64,000 nucleotides of DNA, taken from Rhodobacteraceae bacterium MED-G08 (GTDB lineage Bacteria; Pseudomonadota; Alphaproteobacteria; Rhodobacterales; Rhodobacteraceae). The stretch lies in assembly GCA_002457055.1 (NCBI GenBank), contig NTKT01000009.1, positions 1 to 64,000 of the forward strand, given 5' to 3'. How positions within the stretch are numbered: the first letter of the stretch is position 1; every line of letters begins with the position of its first letter. Position numbers and translations under genes: made by a program. Below the pieces are notes generated by a model. It ran no database searches. It was not told where the DNA came from and saw only the letters and a program-made list of their open reading frames with translations. This document shows positions 18,072 to 29,992 of the stretch, in pieces.

Positions 18072-19286
18072 TTATGCAACCGCCCTTGATACAGCACATT
18101 GCTTCCAAAGTGTACTAAGTGCAAATATCAAGTTTTCTATATCGATATCAGAATGAAGTGGTGATGGTGTGAACCTTAGTCTTTCTGTTCCTTTGGGGAC
18201 AGTTGGATAGTTTATAGGCTGTACATATATACCATATTCATGCATCAAAATATCAGATATCTGACGACATTTTATTGGGTCTTTGATCATGACGGGAATA
18301 ATGTGTGAAGAATTTTCCAGATGTGGAATCCCAGCTTTGTCTAACCCTGCCCTTAATTTTGCAACCTGCTCTCGCTGCCGTAATCTTTCCATTTCAGAAA
18401 CCTTTAAATGAGCTACTGAGGCGCGCGCACCAGCAGCAATGGCTGGTGGAAGCGCTGTAGTAAAAATAAATCCACTGGCAAACGAACGAATGAAATCACA
18501 CAAGTGACTGGATCCTGTAATATAACCACCTAATACACCGAAAGCCTTTCCCAGTGTGCCTTCAATTAATGTTATTCTATCTGACAGCCCAAGTTGTTCA
18601 GAAACTCCTCCACCCCTGGGCCCATACAAACCGACCGCATGCACTTCATCCAGATATGTCATTGCCCCGTGCTTTTCTGAAACTTCCACAATTTCTTGCA
18701 TCGGACAAATATCTCCATCCATGGAGTAAACCGACTCAAACGCTACGATCTTCGGACGGTCATGGTCTATAGCGGCCAGTTTTCGATCCAGATCTTCGGG
18801 GTCATTATGTCTCCAAATAACTTTCTCAGCTCTTGAGTGCCTTATGCCCTCAATCATACTAGCATGGTTCGATGCATCAGATAGTATAACAGCCTTCGGC
18901 AAACGAGACCCCAAAGTACTCAATGCAGCCCAATTAGACACATATCCAGAAGTAAATAGAAGCGCAGCCTCTTTGTTATGAAGATCTGCAAGTTCCTTCT
19001 CTAAAAGTAAATGATGGTGATTAGTACCAGAAATATTTCTGGTGCCACCCGCACCGCACCCACATGAATCGATAACATCTTTCATTGCATTTTGTACAAT
19101 TGGGTTTTGTCCCATTCCAAGATAATCGTTAGAACACCACACTGTAACTTCGTCTGGCGCATTGTCATCATAACTTTTAGCCTTGGGAAAGGCTCCTGAC
19201 TGACGCTCAAGTTCTGCGAAAATTCTGTAATTGCCTTCCTCTTTTAATTGATTGAGCTGGGTGGCAAAAATTGCATCATAGTCCAT
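18072..19286 (-). CDS. hemA: 5-aminolevulinate synthase
   Basis: The PLP enzyme that joins glycine and succinyl-CoA, the committed step feeding haem and bacteriochlorophyll. The 404-residue protein begins [11 protein letters not shown] at the ATG at 19286, with AGGA upstream. It has the [12 protein letters not shown] region, [12 protein letters not shown] (PLP-ring aspartate) and the catalytic lysine in [12 protein letters not shown]. It overlaps the 3' end of puhE by 11 bases, so it is the distal gene of the puh-acsF operon and is probably the photosynthesis-dedicated copy. Confidence 0.95.
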   Translation of the reverse strand: MDYDAIFATQLNQLKEEGNYRIFAELERQSGAFPKAKSYDDNAPDEVTVWCSNDYLGMGQNPIVQNAMKDVIDSCGCGAGGTRNISGTNHHHLLLEKELADLHNKEAALLFTSGYVSNWAALSTLGSRLPKAVILSDASNHASMIEGIRHSRAEKVIWRHNDPEDLDRKLAAIDHDRPKIVAFESVYSMDGDICPMQEIVEVSEKHGAMTYLDEVHAVGLYGPRGGGVSEQLGLSDRITLIEGTLGKAFGVLGGYITGSSHLCDFIRSFASGFIFTTALPPAIAAGARASVAHLKVSEMERLRQREQVAKLRAGLDKAGIPHLENSSHIIPVMIKDPIKCRQISDILMHEYGIYVQPINYPTVPKGTERLRFTPSPLHSDIDIENLIFALSTLWKQCAVSRAVA

Positions 19287-20091
19287 GGTAATCCTTTCGA
19301 CGAAAGTGGTCTTCTTTTTGTTTTTCTTGAGGTAACATCCAACGCCAGAGCTTGGCATCTGGGATGGGTAAAACCATTACCCAATGTTCTAAAAGTGCCA
19401 TAGCCGTTAGAGACGATAGCAAAGTAAAGCCTGTGATATCATTAAGCAAATTCACTGATAACAAACGTTCAATCCAGCAACCTAATGCGAAGGTCAGAAT
19501 TGTAACTGATAGAGGGAAAAACCAGTTTAAAGCTGATATTCTAAAATGACTTTTGAGATGAGATAGCGTCGCCGGTACAAATTCTACATTTATTCTCGGG
19601 ACACCAAAAAACAAATTCAACTTGGCGCATATTCTAGCAAAATATAATATTACAAATGTCCAAACACCAAACATATTCTCAGCGGACCAGCATAGATAGA
19701 AAATTGAGCCAAGAGCGATAAGGAGTGCTATCTCGTGATAAGCTAGTGTCCCCCAAGCTCTGATAAACCGTTCAGCATTTGTTACATTCGAGGGACAATT
19801 TGATGTATTTGGCCCAGTTATTACTCCAATCAAAAAAACATATTCGAGCCAACCCCAAACAAGCATAGCACCAAGAAAAGACAGGTACACTGCCAATACT
19901 GAAACAAACTGTGACGAGTATTGCATCAATATAAACCCAGCTACAAGAAAGGGTAATGAACATATAGCATAAAGTCTTCTAGACCGATAACTGGAACCGT
20001 CTGAATAGCGGACAAGAAGCAAAATAATGCCAGTGAAGAACCACCAGCTAAATACTGCCACAAGGCATGCTATAACAATAGGATTTGACAT
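19276..20091 (-). CDS. puhE: PuhE, photosynthetic complex assembly protein
   Basis: A 271-residue polytopic membrane protein with about seven predicted helices. It matches the PuhE family (putative photosynthetic complex assembly protein 2) by size, hydropathy and place between acsF and hemA. In R. capsulatus puhE affects bacteriochlorophyll production and core complex assembly. The ATG shares an A with the acsF stop (TGATG). Confidence 0.85.
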   Translation of the reverse strand: MSNPIVIACLVAVFSWWFFTGIILLLVRYSDGSSYRSRRLYAICSLPFLVAGFILMQYSSQFVSVLAVYLSFLGAMLVWGWLEYVFLIGVITGPNTSNCPSNVTNAERFIRAWGTLAYHEIALLIALGSIFYLCWSAENMFGVWTFVILYFARICAKLNLFFGVPRINVEFVPATLSHLKSHFRISALNWFFPLSVTILTFALGCWIERLLSVNLLNDITGFTLLSSLTAMALLEHWVMVLPIPDAKLWRWMLPQEKQKEDHFRRKDYHGL

Positions 20092-21188
20092 CAGTAAGCA
20101 GGCTCCAACCGTGTGACCGAGGGAACAGAGTGTTTTTTACTTGGCACGGTGAATAACATTACAAATGCCAAACCAGCTCGGATACTGGAAGTTAGTTGCG
20201 CTAACTTCCTGCCCTTAGCCTTCGCATCTGCAAGATCTTGATTTGCCTTTTGTATGTTTAACAGACCTTTTTTCCAACGTGGATGATCAATATCCAGAGT
20301 AATAGGAAAAATCTGTTTGCTAAGCTTGGAAGTTTTTGTGAATACTTCATGAGCATACCAATCGGGATCTACGCCCAATGCCGCATGGAAAGCTGGTCGC
20401 TGATGATCTCGTATATACATAGTCGCGTAAACTGCGGTAAGAAAAAACTTTATCCACCAAACATTTATCCCTCTTGTAAGTTTCGGATCAGCCTTCATTA
20501 GCAATGCGAATGCCTCTCCATGTGAAAATTCGTCATTGCACCATTCCTCGAACCACTTGAAAATTGGATGGAACCTGTGCTGAGGATTTTCCTGAAGATG
20601 CCTAAAAATTGTAATATAGCGAGCATATCCAATTTTTTCCGACAAGTAAGTCGCATAATAAATGAACTTGGGCCTAAAATAGGTATATTTCTTTTTTTGC
20701 GTTAAGAAACCCAGATTAACAGCAACACCAGCTTCTCTAAGAGCATCATTGATGAAACCGGCATGCCGAGCCTCGTCTCTGGCCATTAACTGAAATAATT
20801 GAGTAATTTCTTTGTTAGATCCACGTCGCTTCATTTCTTTGTACAGAACACAACCAGAGAATTCAGCAGTGCAGGAACTAATTAAAAAATCTATAAATTC
20901 TTTTTTTAATTGCGGCTCCATATTATCCCAGTCTACCTGATCCCAATCATCATTTTTCTTAAAGTGGCCCTTATTTGGATCACTGAGCATCCTTTCTATC
21001 AATGGATCCCACTCGGATTTTATGTGGCTTACATCTACTGCATCGAGTTCATCAAAGTCTGTTGTGTAAAATCGAGGAGTTAGCAAGGTATTTTTCATTG
21101 CCACTTCAGTAGCCATATTGCTATCCAAATTTTCTTGAATGGCTAAAGCTTCCTCAGCGGTCGTGGCGTCTGCACTGTGCTTATTCAT
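20091..21188 (-). CDS. acsF: Oxygen-dependent Mg-protoporphyrin IX monomethyl ester cyclase
   Basis: A 365-residue diiron oxygenase that forms ring E of the bacteriochlorophyll macrocycle using O2. The diiron motifs are visible: E-x-x-H in ARDEARHAGF (E139, H142) and a second DEFSHGEAF further on, plus an earlier helix with TAEFSGCVLYKE. The ATG overlaps the upstream 98-residue gene as ATGA. The anaerobic cyclase gene bchE is not in the window, so the pathway as seen depends on oxygen. Confidence 0.97.
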   Translation of the reverse strand: MNKHSADATTAEEALAIQENLDSNMATEVAMKNTLLTPRFYTTDFDELDAVDVSHIKSEWDPLIERMLSDPNKGHFKKNDDWDQVDWDNMEPQLKKEFIDFLISSCTAEFSGCVLYKEMKRRGSNKEITQLFQLMARDEARHAGFINDALREAGVAVNLGFLTQKKKYTYFRPKFIYYATYLSEKIGYARYITIFRHLQENPQHRFHPIFKWFEEWCNDEFSHGEAFALLMKADPKLTRGINVWWIKFFLTAVYATMYIRDHQRPAFHAALGVDPDWYAHEVFTKTSKLSKQIFPITLDIDHPRWKKGLLNIQKANQDLADAKAKGRKLAQLTSSIRAGLAFVMLFTVPSKKHSVPSVTRLEPAY

Positions 21189-21481
21189 AATGTTGCCTCC
21201 TCAGAAAAAGAAAATTCGCATAGCTCCATCACTTCAAGGTCTCCAGTGGCTCGGGTCCAAAGTCGTTCAATGACACTCGCCCTTAAAATTATCGCACTGC
21301 GATCTTCTGTAACAACTTCACCAAAAGGCGCCATTATTTCTGGCCCCTCAACCAGCACTTCATCTCCTGGGTGCACCACTGCTCCATTATTAAATCGCAC
21401 ATGGGCATGTAGACTTTCAAACTTGTGACTGATTTCTACCGTACAAGGTACTTTTTCTCTTTCTCTAGTAAATATTCCCAC
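21185..21481 (-). CDS. Conserved small protein of the puh-acsF operon, function unknown
   Basis: A 98-residue protein starting at a GTG (21481) with a good AAGGGG site upstream. It has no membrane helix or signal peptide. The central part (FNNGAVVHPGDEVLVEGPEI) reads like a small beta barrel. It is tightly coupled: two bases from puhC and ATGA overlap with acsF. A gene of this size occupies this slot in other Rhodobacterales clusters, so a role in cyclase or core assembly is inferred from place only. Confidence 0.75.
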   Translation of the reverse strand: MGIFTREREKVPCTVEISHKFESLHAHVRFNNGAVVHPGDEVLVEGPEIMAPFGEVVTEDRSAIILRASVIERLWTRATGDLEVMELCEFSFSEEATL

Positions 21482-21482
21482 T

Positions 21483-21953
21483 TTATTCCCCTTTCTTTGC
21501 TTTGGCTAAAAGCATGGCAAAAGCGCGAGAATTATCCGCGCCAAATCCCATCAAATCCGCTTGCCACGCGGTCGATGGATCATAGACAGAAATTCGTCCA
21601 TTTTCTCTCCAGATTACTTCTATTGGCGCATTCAACTCCACGCCTTGTTTCTTACGTTCATAGTCAACAGCGCGGGCTACACCGGCTACAAAGCCACCTT
21701 CCTCACCACTTAAATTTGCAAGCAGGACACCTTGCGAATTTAGAACCCTCACAGCGCCACTTTTCTCGCTAAAGAGGTATAAAGAAGCTTTGGCCACAAC
21801 TTCTGACTGGGGAGGTGTGCCAACAAGAGACAGTCCACTTACTCTCGCAACACTGACTGCAATTAGAACAAAAACTACCAAGGCAAACATCAATCGAAGC
21901 ATTGCCTTAGGGATTTTTTCTGACTGTCGGTTTTGCATGGCTATATTGTTCAT
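21483..21953 (-). CDS. puhC: PuhC, photosynthetic complex assembly protein
   Basis: A 156-residue protein with a short cytoplasmic N-terminus, one membrane helix (about residues 18-40) and a periplasmic domain, the layout of PuhC (putative photosynthetic complex assembly protein 1). PuhC helps reorganise the reaction centre-LH1 core in Rhodobacter. It follows puhB by eight bases and precedes the 98-residue gene by one base. Confidence 0.87.
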   Translation of the reverse strand: MNNIAMQNRQSEKIPKAMLRLMFALVVFVLIAVSVARVSGLSLVGTPPQSEVVAKASLYLFSEKSGAVRVLNSQGVLLANLSGEEGGFVAGVARAVDYERKKQGVELNAPIEVIWRENGRISVYDPSTAWQADLMGFGADNSRAFAMLLAKAKKGE

Positions 21954-21961
21954 TTCTTCAC

Positions 21962-22600
21962 CTAATTCACGACCATACCCACCCCTGGAGCATTAGGCTG
22001 GGTTTGGTTTTCCTTTTCAATTATTCTCGACTTTGCGGCTTGACCAAGAATTGAAGAAACCTCTTCAATATCAGGTATGCATCTGAAGGTAGGCTGTGGT
22101 TTACGAAAATACCATGCTCTAGCATGAGGCCACAGTACAAAGTAAGAAAACTTTGCACGACCCGCGGTTTCTAAAGCTATATTGCCAAAACCACCGCTCT
22201 TTTTGGCCACTGCGGCGTTATCAATTTGTGTGAAGGGTAAGTTCAATGTAACCGTAAGAGCAGCACCAATTCTCATAGCTACTCTTCTATTTGTTATTGT
22301 ATATAAAGTCGCCCTTGCTTGAATATATCCAACTATACAGAGTAATAGCCCAACAAAACCGCCGACAAACAGAAATGGTATACTTAAAGAGAGTGAAGTT
22401 CCTAAGGGCATATAATCAATTACCGTAAGGAACCTCCAAGCTGCCAAAAGGCCAAAATATCCGATGACCCACCACAGGTTAAGTGATTCAACAGTTAAAC
22501 GCCACCAATTTGGCCGACCTTGCCATAATATTACTTCTCCTTTTGGTAGAAGTTCTGGCAATCCCTCAATTGGTTCTACTGCAAAATCATCTTCAGACAT
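21962..22600 (-). CDS. puhB: PuhB, reaction centre assembly factor
   Basis: A 212-residue membrane protein with an N-terminal LPKGEVILWQGRPNW segment, two to three predicted helices, and a C-terminal PH-like region (TITNRRVAMRIG). It matches PuhB, which assists reaction-centre assembly. The start is the ATG at 22600, with GGAGGG six bases upstream; a longer frame overlapping puhA lacks a site. Next gene after puhA. Confidence 0.92.
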   Translation of the reverse strand: MSEDDFAVEPIEGLPELLPKGEVILWQGRPNWWRLTVESLNLWWVIGYFGLLAAWRFLTVIDYMPLGTSLSLSIPFLFVGGFVGLLLCIVGYIQARATLYTITNRRVAMRIGAALTVTLNLPFTQIDNAAVAKKSGGFGNIALETAGRAKFSYFVLWPHARAWYFRKPQPTFRCIPDIEEVSSILGQAAKSRIIEKENQTQPNAPGVGMVVN

Positions 22601-22622
22601 TTTGACCCTCCCATCAGTCTTC

Positions 22623-23390
22623 TTATAGTTGCGGTTCCAAGCGCTCAGAGGATGCATAGAGATTACCTCCAGCGTAATACGCCGAAATTTTCTCTTCCTC
22701 CAAAAGAGTCACTTGATTAGGTGATTTGTGTTTTGGAACGTCGCTAAAATGTGATCCAAAAATAGACTTTATCGTCACACGGTCAGAATGAATTCTAGCC
22801 AAGGTCATTGGAACAAGGCGAGTACCGTCCCCATGAGATGGCGATAATTCAATTTCTAGATATCGAACGAGTTGTTCAGGCTCATCCACCCACATATCGG
22901 AAATTTTCCCAATTATTGCGCCGTCACCAGCCTCGACAGGTAGATCTCTAGGATCACGACCACTCGAAACGGAAAATTGGCCATTGGCAGACATTGGAAT
23001 TATTTTAGGATGACCATGAGCATCTAACTCCGGAACGTCCCTTCTCGCAACCCAAGAAGCTGGACCCACTCCATCTTTCATCGGATCACCAGTCGGTTCA
23101 AGCGGGTAACCATTAGCCTGACTAGTTTGCTGAAGCGCAACCTTACGATTTTCTCCATTCGCATTTGGCACACTTACCTCGCCACGCCCATGAGGCAATT
23201 TGAATGTCTTTGGATCTGGCACAGGATACATGCCCTGATTAGGCGCAGCAGTTCCATCGTCATTTTCCATGGGATAACCTTCCCGCATGTTCTCCCGCTG
23301 GATGTAGATGATCAAAAGAGCGAAAAATATCCAGAACAGCCAAATAGCGGCACTCGCTAGATCAAAATTTGCAAAAAATGTAGTAGTCAT
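22623..23390 (-). CDS. puhA: Photosynthetic reaction centre H subunit
   Basis: The 255-residue H subunit that caps the reaction centre on the cytoplasmic side. It starts MTTTFFANFDLASAAIWLFW at the ATG at 23390, with AAGGAA upstream. A single N-terminal membrane helix is followed by the basic IIYIQRENMREGYP stretch and the PRC-barrel cytoplasmic domain. It is of normal length. lhaA lies just upstream and puhB just downstream. Confidence 0.97.
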   Translation of the reverse strand: MTTTFFANFDLASAAIWLFWIFFALLIIYIQRENMREGYPMENDDGTAAPNQGMYPVPDPKTFKLPHGRGEVSVPNANGENRKVALQQTSQANGYPLEPTGDPMKDGVGPASWVARRDVPELDAHGHPKIIPMSANGQFSVSSGRDPRDLPVEAGDGAIIGKISDMWVDEPEQLVRYLEIELSPSHGDGTRLVPMTLARIHSDRVTIKSIFGSHFSDVPKHKSPNQVTLLEEEKISAYYAGGNLYASSERLEPQL

Positions 23391-23418
23391 TATAGTTTCC
23401 TTTCTAGGGTCACTTTGA

Positions 23419-24864
23419 TCACATCGGGAAATCCGCAAGCCGAATACCGGCGGACCCCTGATCAGTTTTTGAGGCAATACCCTGCCCTTGCCTGATTAAT
23501 GGAAACAGAACCAATAATGTGACAATGAGCAAAGCAATCTCGCTATGATAAACAAATGAATATCCCGTAGCAGGCGTGGCGAGCGCCTCTCCCCATGCAC
23601 CACGCATTGCGTGGTAATTAATTAGGTCTCGTAAGAAACCTCCTAATGCAATTGATATACCGGCGGCTGTAGCCTGAGCTGCACCCCAAGCACCTATTGC
23701 TAATCCGCGACCAGCAATACCAGATATTGGAATTGTCATCGCTAAAATCAAAGTAGCAACGGAAAATAATCCAGCTCCAAAACCGATTAATAAAGCACCA
23801 ATAAAAAATAATACCGCTGATCCCAATGGTGCAGAAAAGATTACTGTTGGGAACGCGATTAGACCGACTAATAAGCCTCCTCGCATCAGTCTTGTTGAAT
23901 CTCCATTTCGATCTAAACGATGAGCTGCATATGCCAAACCAAGCAACGCGCCTAAGGCCCAAGATGCAGTAAGCCAAGTAGTTTTACCTACGCTAAGACC
24001 TAAAACCTCGCCTCCAAATGGCTCCAGCAAAACATCTTGCATATTGAACGCGATTGTCCCCAAAAATACAACAGAAATGAGTCTAGCAGTTTGGCCACTT
24101 TTGATAAGATCTGAAAAAGCTTCTCTAAAAACTGGTTTTGGCAGTGAGCGGTCCTCTTTGCTCATTGGTTTAATACTTTCCTGCTTCCAAAGTGCGATAA
24201 GATTAAGCAGAAGCCCTACTATTGCAGCACCTTGAACAACCCGTATCAATAATAAACTGGTGAAATCTCGAAGCAACCAACCAATAATCAGTGCGGATAT
24301 ACCCATACCAACAAGAAACATCACGTATAGTAATGCTACTACCCGCGGGCGATTTTCATCACTGGCTCGATCACTCGCTAAAGCCAAACCTGCCGTTTGA
24401 GTCATGTGCAAACCGATCCCTGTCATAATAAATGCAAGCGCGGCTAAAACTTCACCTGCCCAGCTTGGACCCAAGGTTTGATCACCAGATAAAACCATAA
24501 GGGAAAATGGCATTATAGCTAATCCACCCATTTGCCATAGTGAGCCAAACCACAGATATGGCACACGCTTCCATCCGATTGCAGATCGATAATTATCTGA
24601 TCTAAAACCTAAAAGAGCCCTAAAAGGCGCGATAAGCACAGGCAAGGCTATCATGCTAGCAACGATGAGAGCAGGTACACTAAGCTCGACAATCATTACA
24701 CGGTTTAATGTACCCAAGAGCATGACGCTTGCCATACCGACAGATATTTGGAATAGAGATAACCTCAACAATTGACCAAGCGGAAAATCTGAACTCGCTG
24801 CATCCGCAAATGGCAGCATCCACCGCGTAATATTTGGTAAAAGACGAGGTGACCGATTTTTCAT
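23419..24864 (-). CDS. lhaA: LhaA, light-harvesting 1 assembly protein (BCD/PucC-type MFS)
   Basis: A roughly 481-residue, 12-helix transporter-fold protein of the PucC/LhaA/BCH2 family, thought to deliver bacteriochlorophyll to LH1. Family segments include GTLNRVMIVELSVPA near helix 1-2 and a GWKRVPYLWFGSLWQMGG loop. The ATG at 24864 overlaps the bchM stop (ATGA); an ATG three codons earlier is also possible. A second family member lies at 36784 beside bchP. Confidence 0.92.
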   Translation of the reverse strand: MKNRSPRLLPNITRWMLPFADAASSDFPLGQLLRLSLFQISVGMASVMLLGTLNRVMIVELSVPALIVASMIALPVLIAPFRALLGFRSDNYRSAIGWKRVPYLWFGSLWQMGGLAIMPFSLMVLSGDQTLGPSWAGEVLAALAFIMTGIGLHMTQTAGLALASDRASDENRPRVVALLYVMFLVGMGISALIIGWLLRDFTSLLLIRVVQGAAIVGLLLNLIALWKQESIKPMSKEDRSLPKPVFREAFSDLIKSGQTARLISVVFLGTIAFNMQDVLLEPFGGEVLGLSVGKTTWLTASWALGALLGLAYAAHRLDRNGDSTRLMRGGLLVGLIAFPTVIFSAPLGSAVLFFIGALLIGFGAGLFSVATLILAMTIPISGIAGRGLAIGAWGAAQATAAGISIALGGFLRDLINYHAMRGAWGEALATPATGYSFVYHSEIALLIVTLLVLFPLIRQGQGIASKTDQGSAGIRLADFPM

Positions 24865-25531
24865 TTTCGACACCCAATTGCGTGTGATATATAGAAGCCA
24901 CAGTTAATGATCCCGAGATCACTCAATTCCAATTTCCCGTTAAATTCTCTTTCAATCGACTTTAGGGAGTGCGGCACCATAACTGGCGAGCGGTCACCTT
25001 TTGGAGCTAGTTTCCCAATGTACCACATAAGCATTAAGAGCATGGTTTTTGGTGCTAATGTAAAATAAACAGACTCCGATACTCTTGATGATAACTCAAG
25101 TAATAGCGCCCGAAGATCATTCCTTCTGTAGTAAATCAAACTATCCATAGCGATCACATAATCAAACTTACCGAGCTCACTACTGACCATATCTCCTGCT
25201 ATAAACTCTATGTTTTGATGAAGATGATCCGGAATTCTGGATCTCGCTACATTTAAGAGCGACGGACTTATATCAGCCGCTACTACTTGGCACCCACGCA
25301 AAGCAAGTTCTTCACTAAGCTGACCGGTACCACATCCCGCATCCAGAACTCTCGCTCCAGATAAATCCTTTGGAAGCTGTGAAATTAGCTTTGTTCGCAT
25401 TTGATTGCGGCCATCACGAACAGATTGGCGTATACGAGAAACCGGCGCCGTGGAAGTCAAGCGCTCCCAAGTCTTTAGGGCCGTTTTATCAAAATACGTC
25501 TCTACACGTGAAAGTGTTTGATCATAATTCA

Positions 25532-25532
<1 letters not shown>
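24861..25532 (-). CDS. bchM: Mg-protoporphyrin IX methyltransferase
   Basis: A 223-residue SAM methyltransferase that esterifies the C13 propionate before ring E closure. The SAM motif VLDAGCGTGQLSEEL is near residue 60, followed by VVAADISPSLL. The ATG overlaps the bchL stop as TAATG and the 3' end overlaps lhaA. Together these show tight coupling in the bchFNBHLM-lhaA-puh operon. Confidence 0.96.
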
Positions 25533-26443
<911 letters not shown>

Positions 26444-26464
26444 TCATTTTATACTTCGTTTCAG

Positions 26465-29400
26465 TCATTGTGCAGCAATGCCTTCCATTCTATCTTCGAG
26501 CGACTCCGCCGCATTTTGTAATGCTTCGATTGTTTCGGCATCTGGGCTCCAGTAGGAGCGCTCGTTTGCCTCCAAAAGTCTATTTGCCATTCTAGAACTT
26601 GCAGTAGGATTTAAGTCTGCAAGACGATTACGCATCTCTTCATCAAGAACAAAAGTTTCACTTATTCTTTGATACACCCATGGCTCCACTTTACCCGTGG
26701 TGGCCGACCACCCCATTGTATTCGTTACGTGCGCCTCAAGTTGACGCACACCCTCCGCACCATGTTCAAGTAAAGCTTCATAAAATTTTGGATTAAGGGA
26801 ACGCGAGCGAGTTTCAAGCGCTACTTGATCAGATAATGTGCGGATTTTACCTGATCCCTTGGTATGATCTGAAATATAGACTTCAATCTGTTCGCCACCG
26901 CGCGCCCTCTTTACCGCTCTAGAAATACCCCCAAGAGTATCAAAATAATGATCCACGCTAGTGATACCTAATTCGACGCTTTCTAGGTTCTGATAAGCAA
27001 TTTCGACGTTAGATAGCGCTGATTGAAGCAATTTTTGATTTTTTTGTGGCTTGCCCGACATCCCATAAGCAAAACCTTTTCTCGCTTCATATGCGTCAGC
27101 CAATTCATCTTCGTCATCAAACGATGAACTATCTACTAACTGGTTTACGTTCGATCCGTAAGCGCCCTCCGCATTCGAAAAAACTCGCAACGCAGCTGTT
27201 TCCAAATCTACACCGGTATTTTTCACATACTCCAGTGCATTTGCCCTTATATAGTTAACACTTGGATCTTCATTAGCAGATGCCGCTTTAAAGGCGGCTT
27301 CAGCCAACATCCGTGTTTGCAACGGGAGTAAATCACGAAAAATCCCAGATAAGGTCATAACAACATCAATTCGCGGCCGACCTAACTCGGACAATTCAAT
27401 TAAATCAGCGCCGCACAACCTTCCAAAACTATCAAAACGTGGTTTTGCACCTATAAGAGCAAGAGCCTGAGCAATTTGGGTTCCATCCGATTTAATATTG
27501 TCTGATCCCCATAAAACCAGGGCTAAACTTTTAGGGATGCCGTCATATTTGTCGAGAAGCATTTGGGCCTGCTCAAATCCTTGCTTACAGGCAAATGTTG
27601 TTGGCATCCGAAACGGATCAAAAGCATGGATGTTTCTGCCCGTTGGAACAATTTCGGCAGATCTTACAAGGTCACCACCTGGCACAGGTGCTATATAATT
27701 AGCACCCAAAGCATTTAGAATGGCAGGAATTTCACTATTTAGCCTTAAATTTTCAACTAAGCGTTCTTTACTGTCGGATGATGTACATCCGGAAGCATTT
27801 AGATAGTTTTCAACTTGATCATCACTCAACGGCTTACCTACTACGTGCAAACCTTCAGGTATTAATGCATCCTCAGTTTCTAAAAGTTTAACCCACAATT
27901 CCTCAATATTTTGATCTTTAAGATCTACAGCCTCGGCTTGCTCAGCAATTAAAAGCTCAAGCTCTTTGCGAAGCGGGTTTTCACTGTCCATCTCACGCCA
28001 ACGAACCAAACTTTCTTTTAATTCTAGAAGACCCTTGTATAACCCACCACAGGTCAACGGCGGTGTTAAATGACTAATTATTGTTGCATTACTCCGCCGT
28101 TTGGCCAGACTTGCCTCAGACGGATTGTTACACGCATACAAATAGATATTGGGTAAATTACCAATTAATCTATCTGGCCAGTCTTTCCCGCTCAAGCCAG
28201 TTTGTTTTCCAGGCATGAACTCTAGGGCGCCATGCATACCAAAATGCAAGACAGCATTAGCGTCAAAATTTAGTTTTAACCACTGATAAAAAGCTGAAAA
28301 AGCATGCGTCGGAGCAAAGCCTTTTTCAAACAAAAGTCGCATGGGATCTCCCTCATAACCGAAGGTAGGCTGAACACCAACAAATACGTTCCCAAATGTC
28401 TTACCTAGTATAAAGACAGATTTTCCATCAGATTGTATCCTTCCAGGAGCAGGACCCCATTGCTCCTCTACTTCAGAAAGCCAAGGCGTATTTTTTACTA
28501 TCCAATCTGCACTAACCTGGCCTTCTACATTTGCTTCTTGACCATATACTTTGGCATTTCCTCCTATTACCTCAGCCCTTAGCTCAGCACATGATTTTGG
28601 CAGTTCTATTTCATAACCAGCATCCTTCATTGCCGTCAAAGTATTAAAAAGAGATTGAAAAACTTCTAAATAGGCAGCTGTACCAACAGCTCCGGCATTA
28701 GGTGGGAAGCCGAATAGAATAATAGCAATTTTCCTCCTCGAAACCTCCAAGCGCCTTAATTCTGCAATTTTTACTGCGCGGGAAATTAATGCATTGACCC
28801 TTTCATTATATGGCAACATTGCCTTCGTCGTATCAGCATCTCCCTGCCTGCCAGCGTACACAGTCGGCACGGTTGCTCCATCAAGTTCTGGAAGAGCAAC
28901 AAGCATAGTTGTTTCTATTGGCCCCAACCCAGTTGACGAAACTTCCCATTGAGGCAAGGTTTGGAACTCAAGGGGATGCGCCGAGATATACGGGACATTC
29001 AAGTTTGAGAGAGTTTTTACTGCGGCATTTGTATCATTATATGCTGGACCTCCAACGAGCGAGAAACCAGTAAGGGAAACCAGAACATCAATTAACGGCC
29101 CGTCTGCGCCAATAAAATATTTCTCTATGGCTGGCCTGCCATCCAAGCCACCAGCAAAAGCTGGTATAATTTTGACGTTTAAAGCCTCAAAACCTTCTAT
29201 AACCTTATCATAATGTGCAGTATCTCCGCTTAAAACATAAGAACGCATCAATAATAAACCAATTGTTGCAATTGGCTTTTTGACTTCTGGAATATCAGTC
29301 AGATCTTCTGAAATACGACCCTTCAAATTTGGATGGTATACACCAACATTGGGATATTCTCGTGGCGGCTCAGCTTTCACACCCCGCCAACTATCAATAT

Positions 29401-29992
29401 GTGAATATCGCGAAATTAAGAATCTGAGCATTTCCTCGATGTTTTCGTCTGTACCTCCTAACCAGTACTGCATTACCAAAAACCAAGCGCGTAAATCTTG
29501 GGCTTTACCGGGTATAAACTTTAAAATTTTTGGCAACCGGCGTAACATACGCATTTTTTTCTCACCGGTTTCAGAAGATGGTTTCGAAGAACCTCTTAAT
29601 TTTTTTAATAGTGCTACCGCACCGCTTTCTGGGGCCTGCATATCCAATGAGCCCATTCGAGTCAGTTTTACTAAATCAGCGTCACAAACTACACCAATCA
29701 TCGCATCACACTTTTCTCTTCTAGCCTTTAACAAGGGTAAAATTGGCTTGATATGGTCTTCCAGAAAAAGAAGATTTACAACTATTATATCTGATTTATC
29801 AATTGCGGCTTTGGTTTGAGCCAGGGCACTGGGATTTTCGCCCCATTCAGCGGCTGCAAAAATTGAAACTTCTAAGCCATCAAATTCTTCCAACAGATTA
29901 GACCAAGCGCGCTTACAGGGCATTGCATTATGCGAATCCAATGTAATTATTGAAATACGGTATGATATTTTATCGAGGCGATTATCTAGCAT
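26465..29992 (-). CDS. bchH: Magnesium chelatase subunit H
   Basis: The 1175-residue porphyrin-binding subunit of magnesium chelatase, close to the usual CobN/BchH length. Family stretches include [19 protein letters not shown], the [16 protein letters not shown] region and [19 protein letters not shown]. The ATG at 29992 overlaps the bchB stop by 11 bases. BchI and BchD are encoded at 14026-16712. Confidence 0.97.
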   Translation of the reverse strand: MLDNRLDKISYRISIITLDSHNAMPCKRAWSNLLEEFDGLEVSIFAAAEWGENPSALAQTKAAIDKSDIIVVNLLFLEDHIKPILPLLKARREKCDAMIGVVCDADLVKLTRMGSLDMQAPESGAVALLKKLRGSSKPSSETGEKKMRMLRRLPKILKFIPGKAQDLRAWFLVMQYWLGGTDENIEEMLRFLISRYSHIDSWRGVKAEPPREYPNVGVYHPNLKGRISEDLTDIPEVKKPIATIGLLLMRSYVLSGDTAHYDKVIEGFEALNVKIIPAFAGGLDGRPAIEKYFIGADGPLIDVLVSLTGFSLVGGPAYNDTNAAVKTLSNLNVPYISAHPLEFQTLPQWEVSSTGLGPIETTMLVALPELDGATVPTVYAGRQGDADTTKAMLPYNERVNALISRAVKIAELRRLEVSRRKIAIILFGFPPNAGAVGTAAYLEVFQSLFNTLTAMKDAGYEIELPKSCAELRAEVIGGNAKVYGQEANVEGQVSADWIVKNTPWLSEVEEQWGPAPGRIQSDGKSVFILGKTFGNVFVGVQPTFGYEGDPMRLLFEKGFAPTHAFSAFYQWLKLNFDANAVLHFGMHGALEFMPGKQTGLSGKDWPDRLIGNLPNIYLYACNNPSEASLAKRRSNATIISHLTPPLTCGGLYKGLLELKESLVRWREMDSENPLRKELELLIAEQAEAVDLKDQNIEELWVKLLETEDALIPEGLHVVGKPLSDDQVENYLNASGCTSSDSKERLVENLRLNSEIPAILNALGANYIAPVPGGDLVRSAEIVPTGRNIHAFDPFRMPTTFACKQGFEQAQMLLDKYDGIPKSLALVLWGSDNIKSDGTQIAQALALIGAKPRFDSFGRLCGADLIELSELGRPRIDVVMTLSGIFRDLLPLQTRMLAEAAFKAASANEDPSVNYIRANALEYVKNTGVDLETAALRVFSNAEGAYGSNVNQLVDSSSFDDEDELADAYEARKGFAYGMSGKPQKNQKLLQSALSNVEIAYQNLESVELGITSVDHYFDTLGGISRAVKRARGGEQIEVYISDHTKGSGKIRTLSDQVALETRSRSLNPKFYEALLEHGAEGVRQLEAHVTNTMGWSATTGKVEPWVYQRISETFVLDEEMRNRLADLNPTASSRMANRLLEANERSYWSPDAETIEALQNAAESLEDRMEGIAAQ

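Noticed and set aside
29280-29819. Open frame of 179 codons on the plus strand opposite bchH
   Set aside because: Antisense to the conserved BchH N-terminal region, low-complexity composition and no family resemblance.
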